From the NCBI RefSeq assembly GCF_003977665.1, contig NZ_RYYV01000001.1, positions 372,001 through 436,000 of the forward strand: a stretch of 64,000 bases of DNA, read 5' to 3'. Shown here in pieces: positions 14,425 to 22,495 of the stretch. The notes under the pieces were generated by a model. The model worked only from the letters and a program-made list of their open reading frames with translations. It did not search any database and was not told the DNA's origin. Made by a program: the position numbers and the translations under genes. Position 1 is the stretch's first letter, and each line of letters opens with the position of its first letter. The DNA comes from Dyella choica. Lineage in GTDB: Bacteria; Pseudomonadota; Gammaproteobacteria; Xanthomonadales; Rhodanobacteraceae.

Positions 14425-15037
14425 CCGACCCTTGCAAGTCTACTTCTCGCCCTACTCGCCCTTCGTACGCAAGGTGCTGGTTTGCGCTGCCGAGCTCGGT
14501 ATTGCAATCGAACGTCTGCCCTGCGCAGCGCATCCGGTGACGCGCGATCAAGCCATCGTTGCGCTCAATCCCCTCGGCAAGGTGCCAACGCTCTTGAATT
14601 CCGATGGCGAGGCGCTCTATGACAGCCGGGTGATCTGCGAGTACCTCGATGCGACAAGTGCGAATCCCCACCTGTTTCCGATCCAATCCCCCGCGCGTTG
14701 GCAAAGCCTGCGGGAACAGGCGCTTGCAGATGGGCTCCTCGAAGCGGCTGTGCTGATGCGCTACGAACAGGTCGTTCGTCCCGAGGAGTTGCGCTACCAA
14801 CCATGGTATGAAGGGCAACACGCGAAGGTGATCTCGTCCCTGGACCAGTTCGAGGCATGGGTGCCGGACTTCGGCGAACGCGTTGACATCGGTACGATTT
14901 CGGTTGCCTGTGCGCTCGGTTACCTCGACCTGCGTTTTCCCGGCGAAGGATGGCGTTCGCGCGAGAACCTGGCGGCGTGGTATGCAAGTTTCAGCGAACG
15001 ACCCTCCATGTCAGGAACTCGCCATCCCCAAGCCTGA
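14417..15037 (+). CDS. Glutathione S-transferase family protein
   Basis: This 206-residue protein starts at ATG 14417 inside the end of the ABM gene. The N-terminal thioredoxin fold has 'VYFSPYSPFVRKVLVCAAELGI' at the glutathione-activating position (Ser/Tyr), the cis-Pro segment 'NPLGKVPTLL' and the gamma-glutamyl binding 'LYDSRVICEYLD'. The C-terminal helical domain is present but ends early for the family. It should conjugate or reduce electrophiles in the cytoplasm. It probably forms an operon with the ABM gene and perhaps the VOC gene 45 bases downstream. Confidence 0.9.
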   Translation: MNDRPLQVYFSPYSPFVRKVLVCAAELGIAIERLPCAAHPVTRDQAIVALNPLGKVPTLLNSDGEALYDSRVICEYLDATSANPHLFPIQSPARWQSLREQALADGLLEAAVLMRYEQVVRPEELRYQPWYEGQHAKVISSLDQFEAWVPDFGERVDIGTISVACALGYLDLRFPGEGWRSRENLAAWYASFSERPSMSGTRHPQA

Positions 15038-15082
15038 TACCATTGAGCAGGACACGCAGACCCCCACACTTCGGGAGAACTC

Positions 15083-15451
15083 ATGTTTGACCACGTCGTC
15101 TTCGGAGTCAGCGATTATGCAGCGAGCAAAGCGTTTTTCCTCAAGGCACTCGAACCGCTCGGCATAGAGGTCGTCCACGAGAGGCCGGACGGCATCGAGC
15201 TCAGTTCGGACGGCAAGGTTTCATTGTGCCTGCTGCAAACCGAGGAGAAGCCGGCGCATCTCCACCTGGCGTTCGTCGCCGAGAGCCGCCAGCAAGTCGA
15301 AGCCTTTCATCGCGCAGCTCTGGCTGCGGGCGGCAAGGACCATGGCGCGCCCGGTCTGCGCCCGCATTACCACGCGAACTACTATGCAGCTTTCGTGATT
15401 GATCCGGACGGGCACAACATCGAAGTGGTTTGCCACAGACCCGAGGCCTGA
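15083..15451 (+). CDS. VOC-family (glyoxalase/dioxygenase fold) protein
   Basis: This 122-residue protein starts at ATG 15083 after a GGGAG site. It contains one vicinal-oxygen-chelate unit: 'FDHVVFGVSDYAASKAFFLKALEPLGI' at the start, 'LHLAFVAESRQQVEAFHRAALAAGG' in the middle and 'YAAFVIDPDGHNIEVV' at the end. His4 near the N-terminus and the Glu of the last strand are possible metal ligands. The family includes glyoxalases, fosfomycin-type resistance proteins and ring-cleavage enzymes; substrate unknown. Confidence 0.85.
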   Translation: MFDHVVFGVSDYAASKAFFLKALEPLGIEVVHERPDGIELSSDGKVSLCLLQTEEKPAHLHLAFVAESRQQVEAFHRAALAAGGKDHGAPGLRPHYHANYYAAFVIDPDGHNIEVVCHRPEA

Positions 15452-15545
15452 TCCTTCCATCTATAGGATGTTCAGAGCGGGAATCGCACGCTTGCGCTCG
15501 CCCTCCTTCCAAACGTTATCGACGTCATCGGGGAGTACGGGAATT

Positions 15546-15623
15546 GGTCATGGTGTGATTGAGCAGGGCCATCTTGGCATGGATGGCTATGAGATCGAAC
15601 TGCTGTACGGGAACAAGGATTGA
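15546..15623 (+). pseudogene. Possible short remnant of a VOC-family gene end
   Basis: The frame ending at TGA 15623 closes with 'GHLGMDGYEIELLYGNKD', which resembles the last strand of a VOC protein (xPDGYEIELLY). No coding sequence precedes it. It is only about 25 codons long, so chance cannot be excluded. Confidence 0.25.
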
Positions 15624-16414
15624 TGATGAAGAACGCCTTTCCAATCAAGTCTGCTCTGGCGCTGTGCTGCCTGGGCGGTGTCATCGAGGCGGGGCATTCG
15701 ATGCCGGCTGATCCAGCTGTGTCCGGGATATCGGCACCGTCAAGCTTCGTGATTGGGCCGGAGGCCGGCGATTCTCACTCGCACGCGGCCTTCCCCCACG
15801 TGCCCAAGGCCATCATCAAAGTGTCATCGCGTGTGCGCGTAACCCATGCCGTGGGCCAAGGTCTCAACTTTTTTGCCATCCAGGTCAATTTTCCCAATCG
15901 AACCTGGGCCCATGGCGGCCCTCAGCGGGTGAGCGGCAAGTATCAAATGAACTGGGGTGGCCTGGTGTCCCGCGGGGGCGGCGCTACGGATTATCGCGAG
16001 GAAAACCCCGCTTCGGATCTGCAGCTGATGCAGAACGCAGGTGATGCTGAGCGCAGTGCACCGTACACCTGGGTGGAGGGAAAAGACTACGAGCTGACGA
16101 TCGAGCGTGGCAATCAGGTCACGCTTCCCCCGGGACAATACATCTTCATCGGATCTGGCCCCACCGTTTCCGTAAGCAACGCGCGCAACATGTGGGAATG
16201 GAAGTTCACGCTGAGGCCGGCGGACGGGCATGGCCCGGTCCAAGTGTCCACCTTGTATGACGCGGCCGATCGGATCTCCAGTTTCTACATCTGGAACGAG
16301 TGCGGTTACGGCTCATGCGGTAAGAGACAGAGCGCCCGCTGGTCCATGCCTGTCTATTCGACGCTCGACGCACCAGGCAAGAGCGTGCCAGCACAAGTGC
16401 TGACACGTTTTTGA
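15623..16414 (+). CDS. Secreted protein of unknown function
   Basis: This 263-residue protein starts at ATG 15623 (or 15626), close behind an AAGGA site. Residues 1 to about 28 are a signal peptide. The mature protein is beta-rich, with 'IIKVSSRVRVTHAVGQGLNFFAIQVNF', 'SGKYQMNWGGLVSRGGG', 'PPGQYIFIGSGPTVSVSNARNMWEWKFTLRP' and 'VSTLYDAADRISSFYIWNECGYGSCG', and carries two Cys in its C-terminal part. I do not recognise a family. The Trp-rich, all-beta character suggests an extracytoplasmic binding or carbohydrate-interacting protein, but that is only inference. Confidence 0.7.
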   Translation: MMKNAFPIKSALALCCLGGVIEAGHSMPADPAVSGISAPSSFVIGPEAGDSHSHAAFPHVPKAIIKVSSRVRVTHAVGQGLNFFAIQVNFPNRTWAHGGPQRVSGKYQMNWGGLVSRGGGATDYREENPASDLQLMQNAGDAERSAPYTWVEGKDYELTIERGNQVTLPPGQYIFIGSGPTVSVSNARNMWEWKFTLRPADGHGPVQVSTLYDAADRISSFYIWNECGYGSCGKRQSARWSMPVYSTLDAPGKSVPAQVLTRF

Positions 16415-16466
16415 GCCGCCAATCACCTTCACGTCCATACCTTGCGAGGATCGGCGTCAGGGAAGT

Positions 16467-16538
16467 GCGTAGGCTGGGATGGCAGTCCCAGCATCGGGAT
16501 GTCGCGTGGACAGCTGGGATTATCATCCCAGCCTGCGT
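16467..16538. repeat. Intergenic palindrome, GTAGGCTGGG family, copy 2
   Basis: GCGTAGGCTGGGATGGCAGT at the left and GGGATTATCATCCCAGCCTG at the right form the same double-hairpin unit as the other copies. It lies 52 bases after the stop of 15623-16414. Confidence 0.85.
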
Positions 16539-16595
16539 GCTTCATCTGTGTTGTATCGTAGATGTGCTTGCACTACGTCTCGGGAGGAGGACGGT

Positions 16596-17126
16596 ATGAG
16601 CTTTCAAAGGCGCCAATGGCTTCAATCCTTGTCATACGCTTTCGGGGCCAGCTTCATTCTGCCCAGGAACGTATTCGCCGTGACGGCACGAAACCCCGCG
16701 CAACCGGCAACTGCTGCTACGCCAGGGCAGGCAAATGCCAAACATGAGTCAGCGGCAGCGGAAAGGGAGAAAGTGACCGGAATCGGTGGACTGTTCTTTC
16801 GAGCCCATGATCCCGATGCGCTAGGGCGCTGGTACCTGCAACATCTGGGGATCGCACTCACCCCCACCAGCAACGACGCCCCCGTTTGGCAGCAGGAGGC
16901 CGGACCGACCGTCTTCAGCCCCTTTCCCGAGAAGAGCGGCTATTTCGGGGACCCGCACAAGGTTTGGATGGTGAACTTTCGCGTGCACAACCTCGACAAA
17001 ATGATCGCCCAGCTACGCGCAGCGGGGATCGAGGTCAAGCTTGATCCCCAGACTTATCCCAACGGTCGTTTTGCGCATCTGCATGACCCTGAGGGGAATC
17101 CGATCGAACTGTGGCAACCTGCCTGA
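16596..17126 (+). CDS. Exported VOC-family protein with Tat-like signal
   Basis: This 176-residue protein starts at ATG 16596 after a very strong GGGAGGAGGA site; the longer open frame runs through the repeat. The N-terminus MSFQRRQWLQSL...FAV has a twin-arginine-like RRxxL motif and a hydrophobic stretch, so export in folded form is likely. A low-complexity Ala/Pro linker (residues about 30-55) leads to one VOC unit: 'GIGGLFFRAHDPDALGRWYLQHLGI', 'WMVNFRVHNLDKMIAQLRAAGIEV' and 'FAHLHDPEGNPIELWQP', with His and Glu at usual metal positions. Substrate unknown. Confidence 0.85.
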   Translation: MSFQRRQWLQSLSYAFGASFILPRNVFAVTARNPAQPATAATPGQANAKHESAAAEREKVTGIGGLFFRAHDPDALGRWYLQHLGIALTPTSNDAPVWQQEAGPTVFSPFPEKSGYFGDPHKVWMVNFRVHNLDKMIAQLRAAGIEVKLDPQTYPNGRFAHLHDPEGNPIELWQPA

Positions 17127-17440
17127 CGCTTATCTCCACGTCCCCCCAAAAAACTGTTGGCGGACATGTTCGCGCTGTTCTTCAAAACGAAGAACTTCCA
17201 CTGGCCTATGACAGGTCCGCACTTCCGCAACTACCACCAGCTGCTCGACGCGCAAAGCATGCAGATCTTTGCTGCCACGGATCCGATTGCCGAGCGAGTC
17301 CGAAAACTCGGCGCCACCAGCTTGCGATCCATGGTGCAAGCAGCCGGCCTGCAACGCAGTGAAGTAACCACAAAGATGACGTGGCTGCGCACGACATACT
17401 GTCTGAAGCGAAACCTTCAGCCAGATCCAGCCGTCAAACC
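17127..17440 (+). pseudogene. dps: Dps-like ferritin gene remnant, truncated and frameshifted
   Basis: Directly after the VOC stop the frame reads 'KKLLADMFALFFKTKNFHW', 'GPHFRNYHQLLDAQ', 'TDPIAERVRKLGATSLRSM'. This is the first half of a Dps/DNA-protection protein with the family's ferroxidase signature; the Glu of LDEQ is Ala here, while the His and Asp positions are kept. There is no proper start, and after about residue 90 similarity is lost. A short piece in another frame (AAHDILSEA near 17382-17410) resembles the later helix. The sequence then runs into the repeat at 17441. A functional dodecamer is not possible from this fragment. Confidence 0.75.
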
Positions 17441-17508
17441 TGTGCTGGGAGGGCAATCCCAGCACAGCGATGCCGCGTGGAAGCTGGGATTATCATCCCA
17501 GCCTACGC
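17441..17508. repeat. Intergenic palindrome, GTAGGCTGGG family, copy 3
   Basis: TGTGCTGGGAGGGCAATCCC at the left and GGGATTATCATCCCAGCCTACG at the right. The left outer arm is degenerate. The unit abuts the Dps remnant and lies 29 bases before the end of the LysR gene. Confidence 0.8.
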
Positions 17509-17536
17509 CCAGGCAAACGCGCTGATAGGGTCACGG

Positions 17537-18433
17537 TCAGGTCTGGACAAGTGCATCGCGAGCGAAGCGCAGGAAATTCTCTGCCATGGGATTATCCGAT
17601 CCCGATCGCACGGCAACGTCGATGGTGGTGCGTGCGCTGCCTGGAAATTCACGAAAAACCGCACCACGCACGGTGAGCTGGGTCATACAGGCCGGGGCGA
17701 GTGAAACTCCGATGCCCGCGGCGACCAGGCGGAACATCGTGGCAAATTGGGGCGAGTACTGCACGATATGAGGGCTGAAGCCGGCGCGCTTGCAGCAATC
17801 CATGCTGCGATCGTAAGCCAGTGGCCCCATGTGCCTCGGAAATAGCACGAAAGGTTCGGCGCGAAGGTCATGCAAGCGCAACGTTTTTTTTGCCGCGAGG
17901 GGATGGCTCTGGGGAAGTACGGCGACATAGCGCTCGCGCAGCATGGTTTTGACCGCCAGGCCTTCGCCAGCCTCTCCGTCGCGTAAAAAAGCAATGTCCA
18001 ACGATCCGTCACGCAGCGCCTTGGCCTGCGCGGAAGTCCACATTTCATGCAGCTGCAGTTCCACGTTGGGGTATTTCCTGCGAAAGCGATGAATCGCAGC
18101 CGGCAATTCGGTGAACATCACCGAGCCGGTAAATCCGATACTGAGGGCACCTTTTTCGCCCAGGCCAACACGACGCACCTGTGCCAGGTCGTCATCGACG
18201 CGCGCTATCGCAGCGCGGGCTCGCTCCGCGAGGAGCTCCCCTGCAGCGGTGAGTTTGACGCCACGCGTAGTACGGATAAGGAGAGCATGGCCGAGCAACG
18301 ATTCGAGCCGGCGGATTTGTTGACTCAGGGCAGGCTGCGCAATGTGCAGCTGTTCGGCCGCCCGCGTGAAGTGCAGGTTCTCCGCAACAGCAAGAAAGTA
18401 ACGCAGGTGTCTGAGTTCGATTTCATCATTCAT
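17537..18433 (-). CDS. LysR-family transcriptional regulator
   Basis: This 298-residue protein starts at ATG 18433. The N-terminal winged helix is textbook: 'LRHLRYFLAVAENLHFTRAAEQLHIAQPALSQQIRRLESLLGHALLIRTTRGVKLTAAGE'. The rest is the two-lobed effector domain of LysR regulators ('LSIGFTGSVMFTELPAAIHRF', 'LDIAFLR', 'AAGIGVSLAPACM'). It resembles regulators of aromatic or small-molecule metabolism (BenM/CatR-like subgroup), but the inducer is unknown. It is divergent from a GNAT acetyltransferase at 18536, which is the likely target. Confidence 0.92.
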   Translation of the reverse strand: MNDEIELRHLRYFLAVAENLHFTRAAEQLHIAQPALSQQIRRLESLLGHALLIRTTRGVKLTAAGELLAERARAAIARVDDDLAQVRRVGLGEKGALSIGFTGSVMFTELPAAIHRFRRKYPNVELQLHEMWTSAQAKALRDGSLDIAFLRDGEAGEGLAVKTMLRERYVAVLPQSHPLAAKKTLRLHDLRAEPFVLFPRHMGPLAYDRSMDCCKRAGFSPHIVQYSPQFATMFRLVAAGIGVSLAPACMTQLTVRGAVFREFPGSARTTIDVAVRSGSDNPMAENFLRFARDALVQT

Positions 18434-18438
18434 AAGTT

Positions 18439-18451
18439 GATCATATCAATA
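18439..18451. promoter_or_regulatory. LysR-type T-N11-A operator candidate
   Basis: TTGATCATATCAA is an inverted TTGAT/ATCAA pair spaced by CAT, matching the T-N11-A LysR box. It lies six bases before the LysR gene start and about 90 bases from the divergent GNAT gene, the usual place for autoregulation and target control. Confidence 0.45.
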
Positions 18452-18535
18452 GCAATGAGCAAGATATTGGACTTATGAAATGCAAAATGCGAAGGTCGGC
18501 GCAAGGGGCAACCGACAGCGACAGGTAACAGGGAG

Positions 18536-19060
18536 ATGAACGAGGAAATCAGGTATTTCAGCCCGGGCAGCGACCAGTCCCCTCCCCTTCGGGCGATGGC
18601 GCGAAGGTGTTTCACGGATACTTTTTCGCACCTGTATGAGCCGGAGCCGTTTGAGCGGTTTCTGAATGCGGCTTACGGCGACCAAGGCTCCATGTCCAAA
18701 GACCTGCTCGATGCGGGCATGGAGTGGCGGGTCGCGCAGGTGCACGGAGAAATCATCGGCTATGCCAAGCTTCGTCCGCTCGCGGCACCTGCACCCAACC
18801 CGCGCAAAGGCGCCTTGGAGTTACAGCAGATTTATGTGCTGCGCGAATGGCACGGGCGTGGGGTCGCTGACCGACTGATGCACTGGGCCCTGGATCGTGC
18901 CCGCATGCTCGGCGCGCCGGAAATATACCTTACCGTGTTCGACCATAACGAACGGGCCAAACGCTTCTACGCGCGACATGGCTTCGTTGAGGTTGGGCGC
19001 TGTACCTTCCAACTCGGGGACCGGATCGACGACGATCGCGTCTGGCAAAAGACGCTTTAG
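18536..19060 (+). CDS. GNAT-family N-acetyltransferase
   Basis: This 174-residue protein starts at ATG 18536 behind GGGAG. It has the GNAT core: strand 'EWRVAQVHGEIIGYAKLRPLA', strand 4 'ALELQQIYVLREWHGRGVADRLMHWALDRARMLG' with the acetyl-CoA loop R-E-W-H-G-R-G-V, and 'IYLTVFDHNERAKRFYARHGFVEVGRCTFQLG'. It transfers acetyl groups from acetyl-CoA to an amine; substrate unknown. It is divergently arranged with a LysR gene. Confidence 0.92.
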   Translation: MNEEIRYFSPGSDQSPPLRAMARRCFTDTFSHLYEPEPFERFLNAAYGDQGSMSKDLLDAGMEWRVAQVHGEIIGYAKLRPLAAPAPNPRKGALELQQIYVLREWHGRGVADRLMHWALDRARMLGAPEIYLTVFDHNERAKRFYARHGFVEVGRCTFQLGDRIDDDRVWQKTL

Positions 19061-19265
19061 CGGTTTCGGAAAGAGGGTATTCGCAGAAGCCACGCTTTCC
19101 TGCCCTAGCGGACATTGCAACGACAGCGCAGGGCCTGAGGCATCCAAAGGGGGGCTTTCAGGCTCGATTTGCCTCCAGCCTGGACTCTTACCGCTTATGG
19201 CGATCGGACGTCACGCCGCCGCGTGATTGACCAGGACGGCATTAATCGGCCATCCAGACGGACGA

Positions 19266-20153
19266 TCAGGTGCCGGCGTGGTTCTTCGCCAATCGCTCTT
19301 TGAGGAACTCGATGAAGCGCTGGGTCTTGGCCGGAAGCAAGCGTGTTTCCGTCAGCGCATAAACCGGTATGGGCTTGCCTTGCCATTGGGGCAGCACACG
19401 AACCAGCCGCCCCGCCGCCACGTCGTCCGCAGCCAGTTCATCCGTGATCAGAACGATGCCCATGCCGAGCGTCGCGAAACGGCGGATCAGGCCAACGTTG
19501 TTGAGCGTGAAGCGGCTGCTGGTCGAGACCTGGATCGACTGCTTCCCTCGGTGCAAGGTCCATGGCCTGTCCCTGAGGACGTTAAGGCATTCGTGCCGCG
19601 CAAGGTCGGCTGGCTCCATCGGCACACCCGATCGCTTCAGATAGCTCGGCGAGGCGTAAAGGCGCTGCACGAAAGACGCCAACGGGCGCGCAATCAGATG
19701 TGAACTCTCCGGCTCGCCGATACGAATGGCCACATCGAAGGGTTCACTCACCAGATCCACTTGTCGTGGCGTGAGGTCGAAATCGAAGCGGATGCCGGGA
19801 TACCGCTCGGCGAACTCGGCGATCAGCGGCGCCATGTAGATCACCGCGAAATCGACCGGCAGCGAGGCGCGCAGTACGCCGCTGGGCTGGGCGAGCATCT
19901 CGCCCAATTGTTCGTGCGCGAGCCTGGCCTCATCGACGATGCGCTTGCAGCGCTCGAAATAGACCTGGCCCGCTTCGGTCAGCTCGACCCTGCGCGTCGT
20001 ACGGTGCAGCAGACGCAGTCCAATGGCCTTTTCAAGAGCGCTGATGCGTCTGGAGAGGGTGGAGTTCGGTACGCCCGTCGCCTCGGACGCGCCCCGAAAA
20101 CCCTTGGCCTTGGCGACCTCGACGAACAAAGCCATATCGTTCAGAAGTTCCAT
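19266..20153 (-). CDS. LysR-family transcriptional regulator, probably of the adjacent ene-reductase
   Basis: This 295-residue protein starts at ATG 20153 behind GGAGC; a TTG eight codons earlier is weaker. The winged helix is 'MALFVEVAKAKGFRGASEATGVPNSTLSRRISALEKAIGLRLLHRTTRRVELTEAG', the AaeR/DsdC-like CrgA subgroup. The effector domain contains 'DFDLTPRQVDLVSEPFDVAIRIGEP', typical of this subgroup. It is divergent from the Old Yellow Enzyme gene 102 bases away, which such regulators commonly control. Confidence 0.92.
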   Translation of the reverse strand: MELLNDMALFVEVAKAKGFRGASEATGVPNSTLSRRISALEKAIGLRLLHRTTRRVELTEAGQVYFERCKRIVDEARLAHEQLGEMLAQPSGVLRASLPVDFAVIYMAPLIAEFAERYPGIRFDFDLTPRQVDLVSEPFDVAIRIGEPESSHLIARPLASFVQRLYASPSYLKRSGVPMEPADLARHECLNVLRDRPWTLHRGKQSIQVSTSSRFTLNNVGLIRRFATLGMGIVLITDELAADDVAAGRLVRVLPQWQGKPIPVYALTETRLLPAKTQRFIEFLKERLAKNHAGT

Positions 20154-20255
20154 GACATTGCTCCATAAATGGATCAATGTTCTCCACTATACCTCCTTTA
20201 TTCCATCCATGGTTTGACCGCATGATTTCGCCAACCCGATTTCGAGGACTTGATC

Positions 20256-21329
20256 ATGCATCAGCTATTCCTGCCGGTTCGCCTTGGCGACTACACCTTG
20301 CCAAATCGCCTGGCAATGGCGCCGATGACGCGCAGCCGCGCCGAATTGGACGGCACGCCGGGCGAACTGACCGTTGAGTACTACGCGCAGCGCGCTGATC
20401 TGGGCCTGATAGTTACCGAAGGCACACAGCCGTCGGAGGATGGCCAGGGCTACCTCGCCACACCGGGCATCCACACCGACGAGCACGTCGCAGGATGGCG
20501 CAAGGTTACGTCGGCCGTGCGCGCCAAAGGCGGTCGCATCTTTATCCAGCTGATGCACGCGGGACGCATGTCGCATCCCGATAACACGCCCCATCATCGC
20601 CAAGGCGTTGCTCCCTCCGCGATCGCTCCGGGCACGCCGATGTTCACGGCCAAAGGCATGCAGGATATCCCTGTGCCGCGTGCCCTCACCACGGAAGAGG
20701 TACGCCAGACCGTTGCCGACTTCCGTCACGCCGCACGGCGTGCGATCGAGGCTGGCGCCGACGGCGTCGAGATTCACGGTGCCAATGCCTATCTGATCCA
20801 TCAGTTCCTCGCCCCGAGTGCCAACGTGCGAACGGACGAATACGGCGGGTCGATCGAAAATCGCGCGCGCTTCGCCATCGAGGTGGCCACGGCCATCGCC
20901 GAAGAAATCGGCGCGCATAGAACCGCGATCCGCTTGTCGCCCGGCACCAGCATGTGGGGCATCGACGAGGGCGTGGAAGGGCCGGATCTGTACCGCCACC
21001 TGGTCGCGCAACTGGATCAGCTTGGGCTCGCGTACCTGCACATCATGCATCTGGGCAATGAGCCGCTGCTTGTCGATCTGCGCAAAGCCTGGACGCAATC
21101 GTTGATCCTCAACCGACCGGGACGTGCGCGCGAACAGATCGGAACGGACGTGGCCGCAGGACTGGCAGACTTGGAAGCGTATGGGCAGATGATCCTGGCC
21201 AACCCGGATTTCATAACCCGCTTGAGGACGCATGCGCCCCTGAACGATGCCGATCGCAACACGTTCTTCGGCGGCGGCGCGCAAGGGTATGTCGACTACC
21301 CCGCGCTGAGCGAAGCGCTCACTGCCTGA
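20256..21329 (+). CDS. Old Yellow Enzyme-family alkene reductase
   Basis: This 357-residue flavoprotein starts at ATG 20256 with a GAGG site; a TTG two codons earlier is less likely. It is a complete (beta/alpha)8 OYE: 'FLPVRLGDYTLPNRLAMAPMTRSRA', 'IVTEGTQPSEDGQGYLATPGI', 'FIQLMHAGRMSHPD', the substrate-binding 'GVEIHGANAYLIHQFL' with the usual His/Asn pair, 'RTDEYGGSIENRARF' and the C-terminal phosphate site 'DLEAYGQMILANPDF'. It reduces activated C=C bonds or nitro groups using FMN and NAD(P)H. In NemA-like enzymes this detoxifies electrophiles. It is probably regulated by the divergent LysR gene. Confidence 0.95.
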   Translation: MHQLFLPVRLGDYTLPNRLAMAPMTRSRAELDGTPGELTVEYYAQRADLGLIVTEGTQPSEDGQGYLATPGIHTDEHVAGWRKVTSAVRAKGGRIFIQLMHAGRMSHPDNTPHHRQGVAPSAIAPGTPMFTAKGMQDIPVPRALTTEEVRQTVADFRHAARRAIEAGADGVEIHGANAYLIHQFLAPSANVRTDEYGGSIENRARFAIEVATAIAEEIGAHRTAIRLSPGTSMWGIDEGVEGPDLYRHLVAQLDQLGLAYLHIMHLGNEPLLVDLRKAWTQSLILNRPGRAREQIGTDVAAGLADLEAYGQMILANPDFITRLRTHAPLNDADRNTFFGGGAQGYVDYPALSEALTA

Positions 21330-21662
21330 ACGCAAACCAATCAGGCGTGCGAGCGTAACGGACACAGTGGATGGAAATCTGCTGAGCCGGATTGTCCGCC
21401 TCGAATGGCGGACATCTCGCCTCATTCGACCGTCAGTTTTCCGCACGCATGCCGATTCTTTGATGCACTTCACATCGCCAGCAAAACGATCACTTAACTG
21501 AACGCCAAGACCGGCTTGTGTCGAACCGCCCTTATGACCAACACTTCCCGCGTGCTTAGCTAAGCCCTAACGGCGAATCGCATTCGCAGACACGGGGCGT
21601 GTGACGGAACCACCCGCTTGCACGAAACAGGGGGTTTCTCACATGCATTTCGGGAGTCGGTT
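21330..21662. other. Intergenic region, no gene seen
   Basis: There are about 330 bases between the ene-reductase and the Thr-rich secreted protein. Only low-quality frames occur. A GGGAG-like ribosome site precedes ATG 21663. No clear terminator or promoter could be fixed. Confidence 0.4.
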
Positions 21663-22415
21663 ATGCGTACCTGCCGTTTTTCAAAGCGGTTGATTTGCTG
21701 CAGCATCATGCTTGCGTTTGCCTCGGCACTGCCGGCTTACGCACAGACAAGCACCACCACAACAACAACAACGACCACGACGACCAGCACAACGCAAGAA
21801 ACGTCGCGGCTCACCAACGAATTCACCCCGCTTGCCGGTTCCACCAGCAATGCTCAGGCGCTGGTCAACGGCCTGCACAATGGCTCGACCGTTACCTTGA
21901 CGAGCACGTCGCCGACGGGAGCTATCACTACCACCACGTTCACGCCAGATACGGGCAAGCTGGGCTACGGCAACGTGCGTATCGCCCTGTCGCTGGCCGA
22001 GGCAAGTCTTGCGAAGCAAGGCATTACCGATCCCACTTCGGCCGAACTCGCCGCGGCGCTGAACGGAGGCAAGCTGGTGCTTGCCGACGGCAACACGGTT
22101 TCACTGCACGGTGTGCTTGCGTCGCGCGCAGCGGGAGAAGGCTGGGGAGAGGTCGCCAAAGGCCTTGGCTTCAGGCTTGGCGATGTGATGCGTTCGCCCA
22201 AGGCGGTTGGCAGCGAAGCCGCGGAAGGACATGAGCATGCGAAAGTGGCGCATGTCGAGATCGCAAGCCGCGATACCCACTCGACCCTCACGCATCCCGA
22301 TCACGTAAGCAAGCCGGACTCCGTCCAGCGGCCCGAGCGCGTGGAAGCACCCGAGCGTCCGGAACGTCCGGAACGCCCTGATCGTCCTGATCACGCTGGC
22401 CGTCCCGGCGGCTGA
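21663..22415 (+). CDS. Secreted Thr-rich protein with Arg-Pro-Glu C-terminal repeats, unknown function
   Basis: This 250-residue protein starts at ATG 21663. Residues 1-28 form a signal peptide ending AYA. The mature N-terminus is a run of about eleven Thr encoded by ACN triplets, a sequence prone to slippage. The middle part, 'GNVRIALSLAEASLAKQGITDPTSAELAAALNGG', is a compact helical domain. The C-terminus is highly charged, with repeated RPER/APER/RPDR units ending in Gly-Gly. I recognise no family. It is followed 81 bases later by an outer-membrane barrel gene, with a hairpin between them. Confidence 0.75.
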   Translation: MRTCRFSKRLICCSIMLAFASALPAYAQTSTTTTTTTTTTTSTTQETSRLTNEFTPLAGSTSNAQALVNGLHNGSTVTLTSTSPTGAITTTTFTPDTGKLGYGNVRIALSLAEASLAKQGITDPTSAELAAALNGGKLVLADGNTVSLHGVLASRAAGEGWGEVAKGLGFRLGDVMRSPKAVGSEAAEGHEHAKVAHVEIASRDTHSTLTHPDHVSKPDSVQRPERVEAPERPERPERPDRPDHAGRPGG

Positions 22416-22434
22416 TCTTTTTTTCTACTCCGTT

Positions 22435-22464
22435 GGCACGCAGCCCTTAGCTGGGCTGCGTGCC
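22435..22464 (+). terminator. 12-base-stem hairpin between the Thr-rich protein and the barrel protein
   Basis: GGCACGCAGCCC and GGGCTGCGTGCC form a perfect stem with a TTAGCT loop. It lacks a T-run on the downstream side but follows a T-rich stretch (ctttttttct) at 22417-22426, so it may terminate in reverse or reduce read-through into the barrel gene. Confidence 0.55.
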
Positions 22465-22495
22465 TCCTTATGCATGCTCCAAGGAAAAACCATCG

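Noticed and set aside
16467-17508. Pair of palindromes at 16467 and 17441 considered as ends of a transposon carrying the VOC gene
   Set aside because: The same unit occurs alone at many other sites, and no transposase or target duplication is visible.
20265-21473. Minus-strand frame opposite the ene-reductase
   Set aside because: Antisense shadow of a gene with all Old Yellow Enzyme motifs.
21750-21800. ACN-rich run considered as a CRISPR or tandem DNA repeat
   Set aside because: It is a simple triplet run inside a coding frame with a signal peptide, without spacers.
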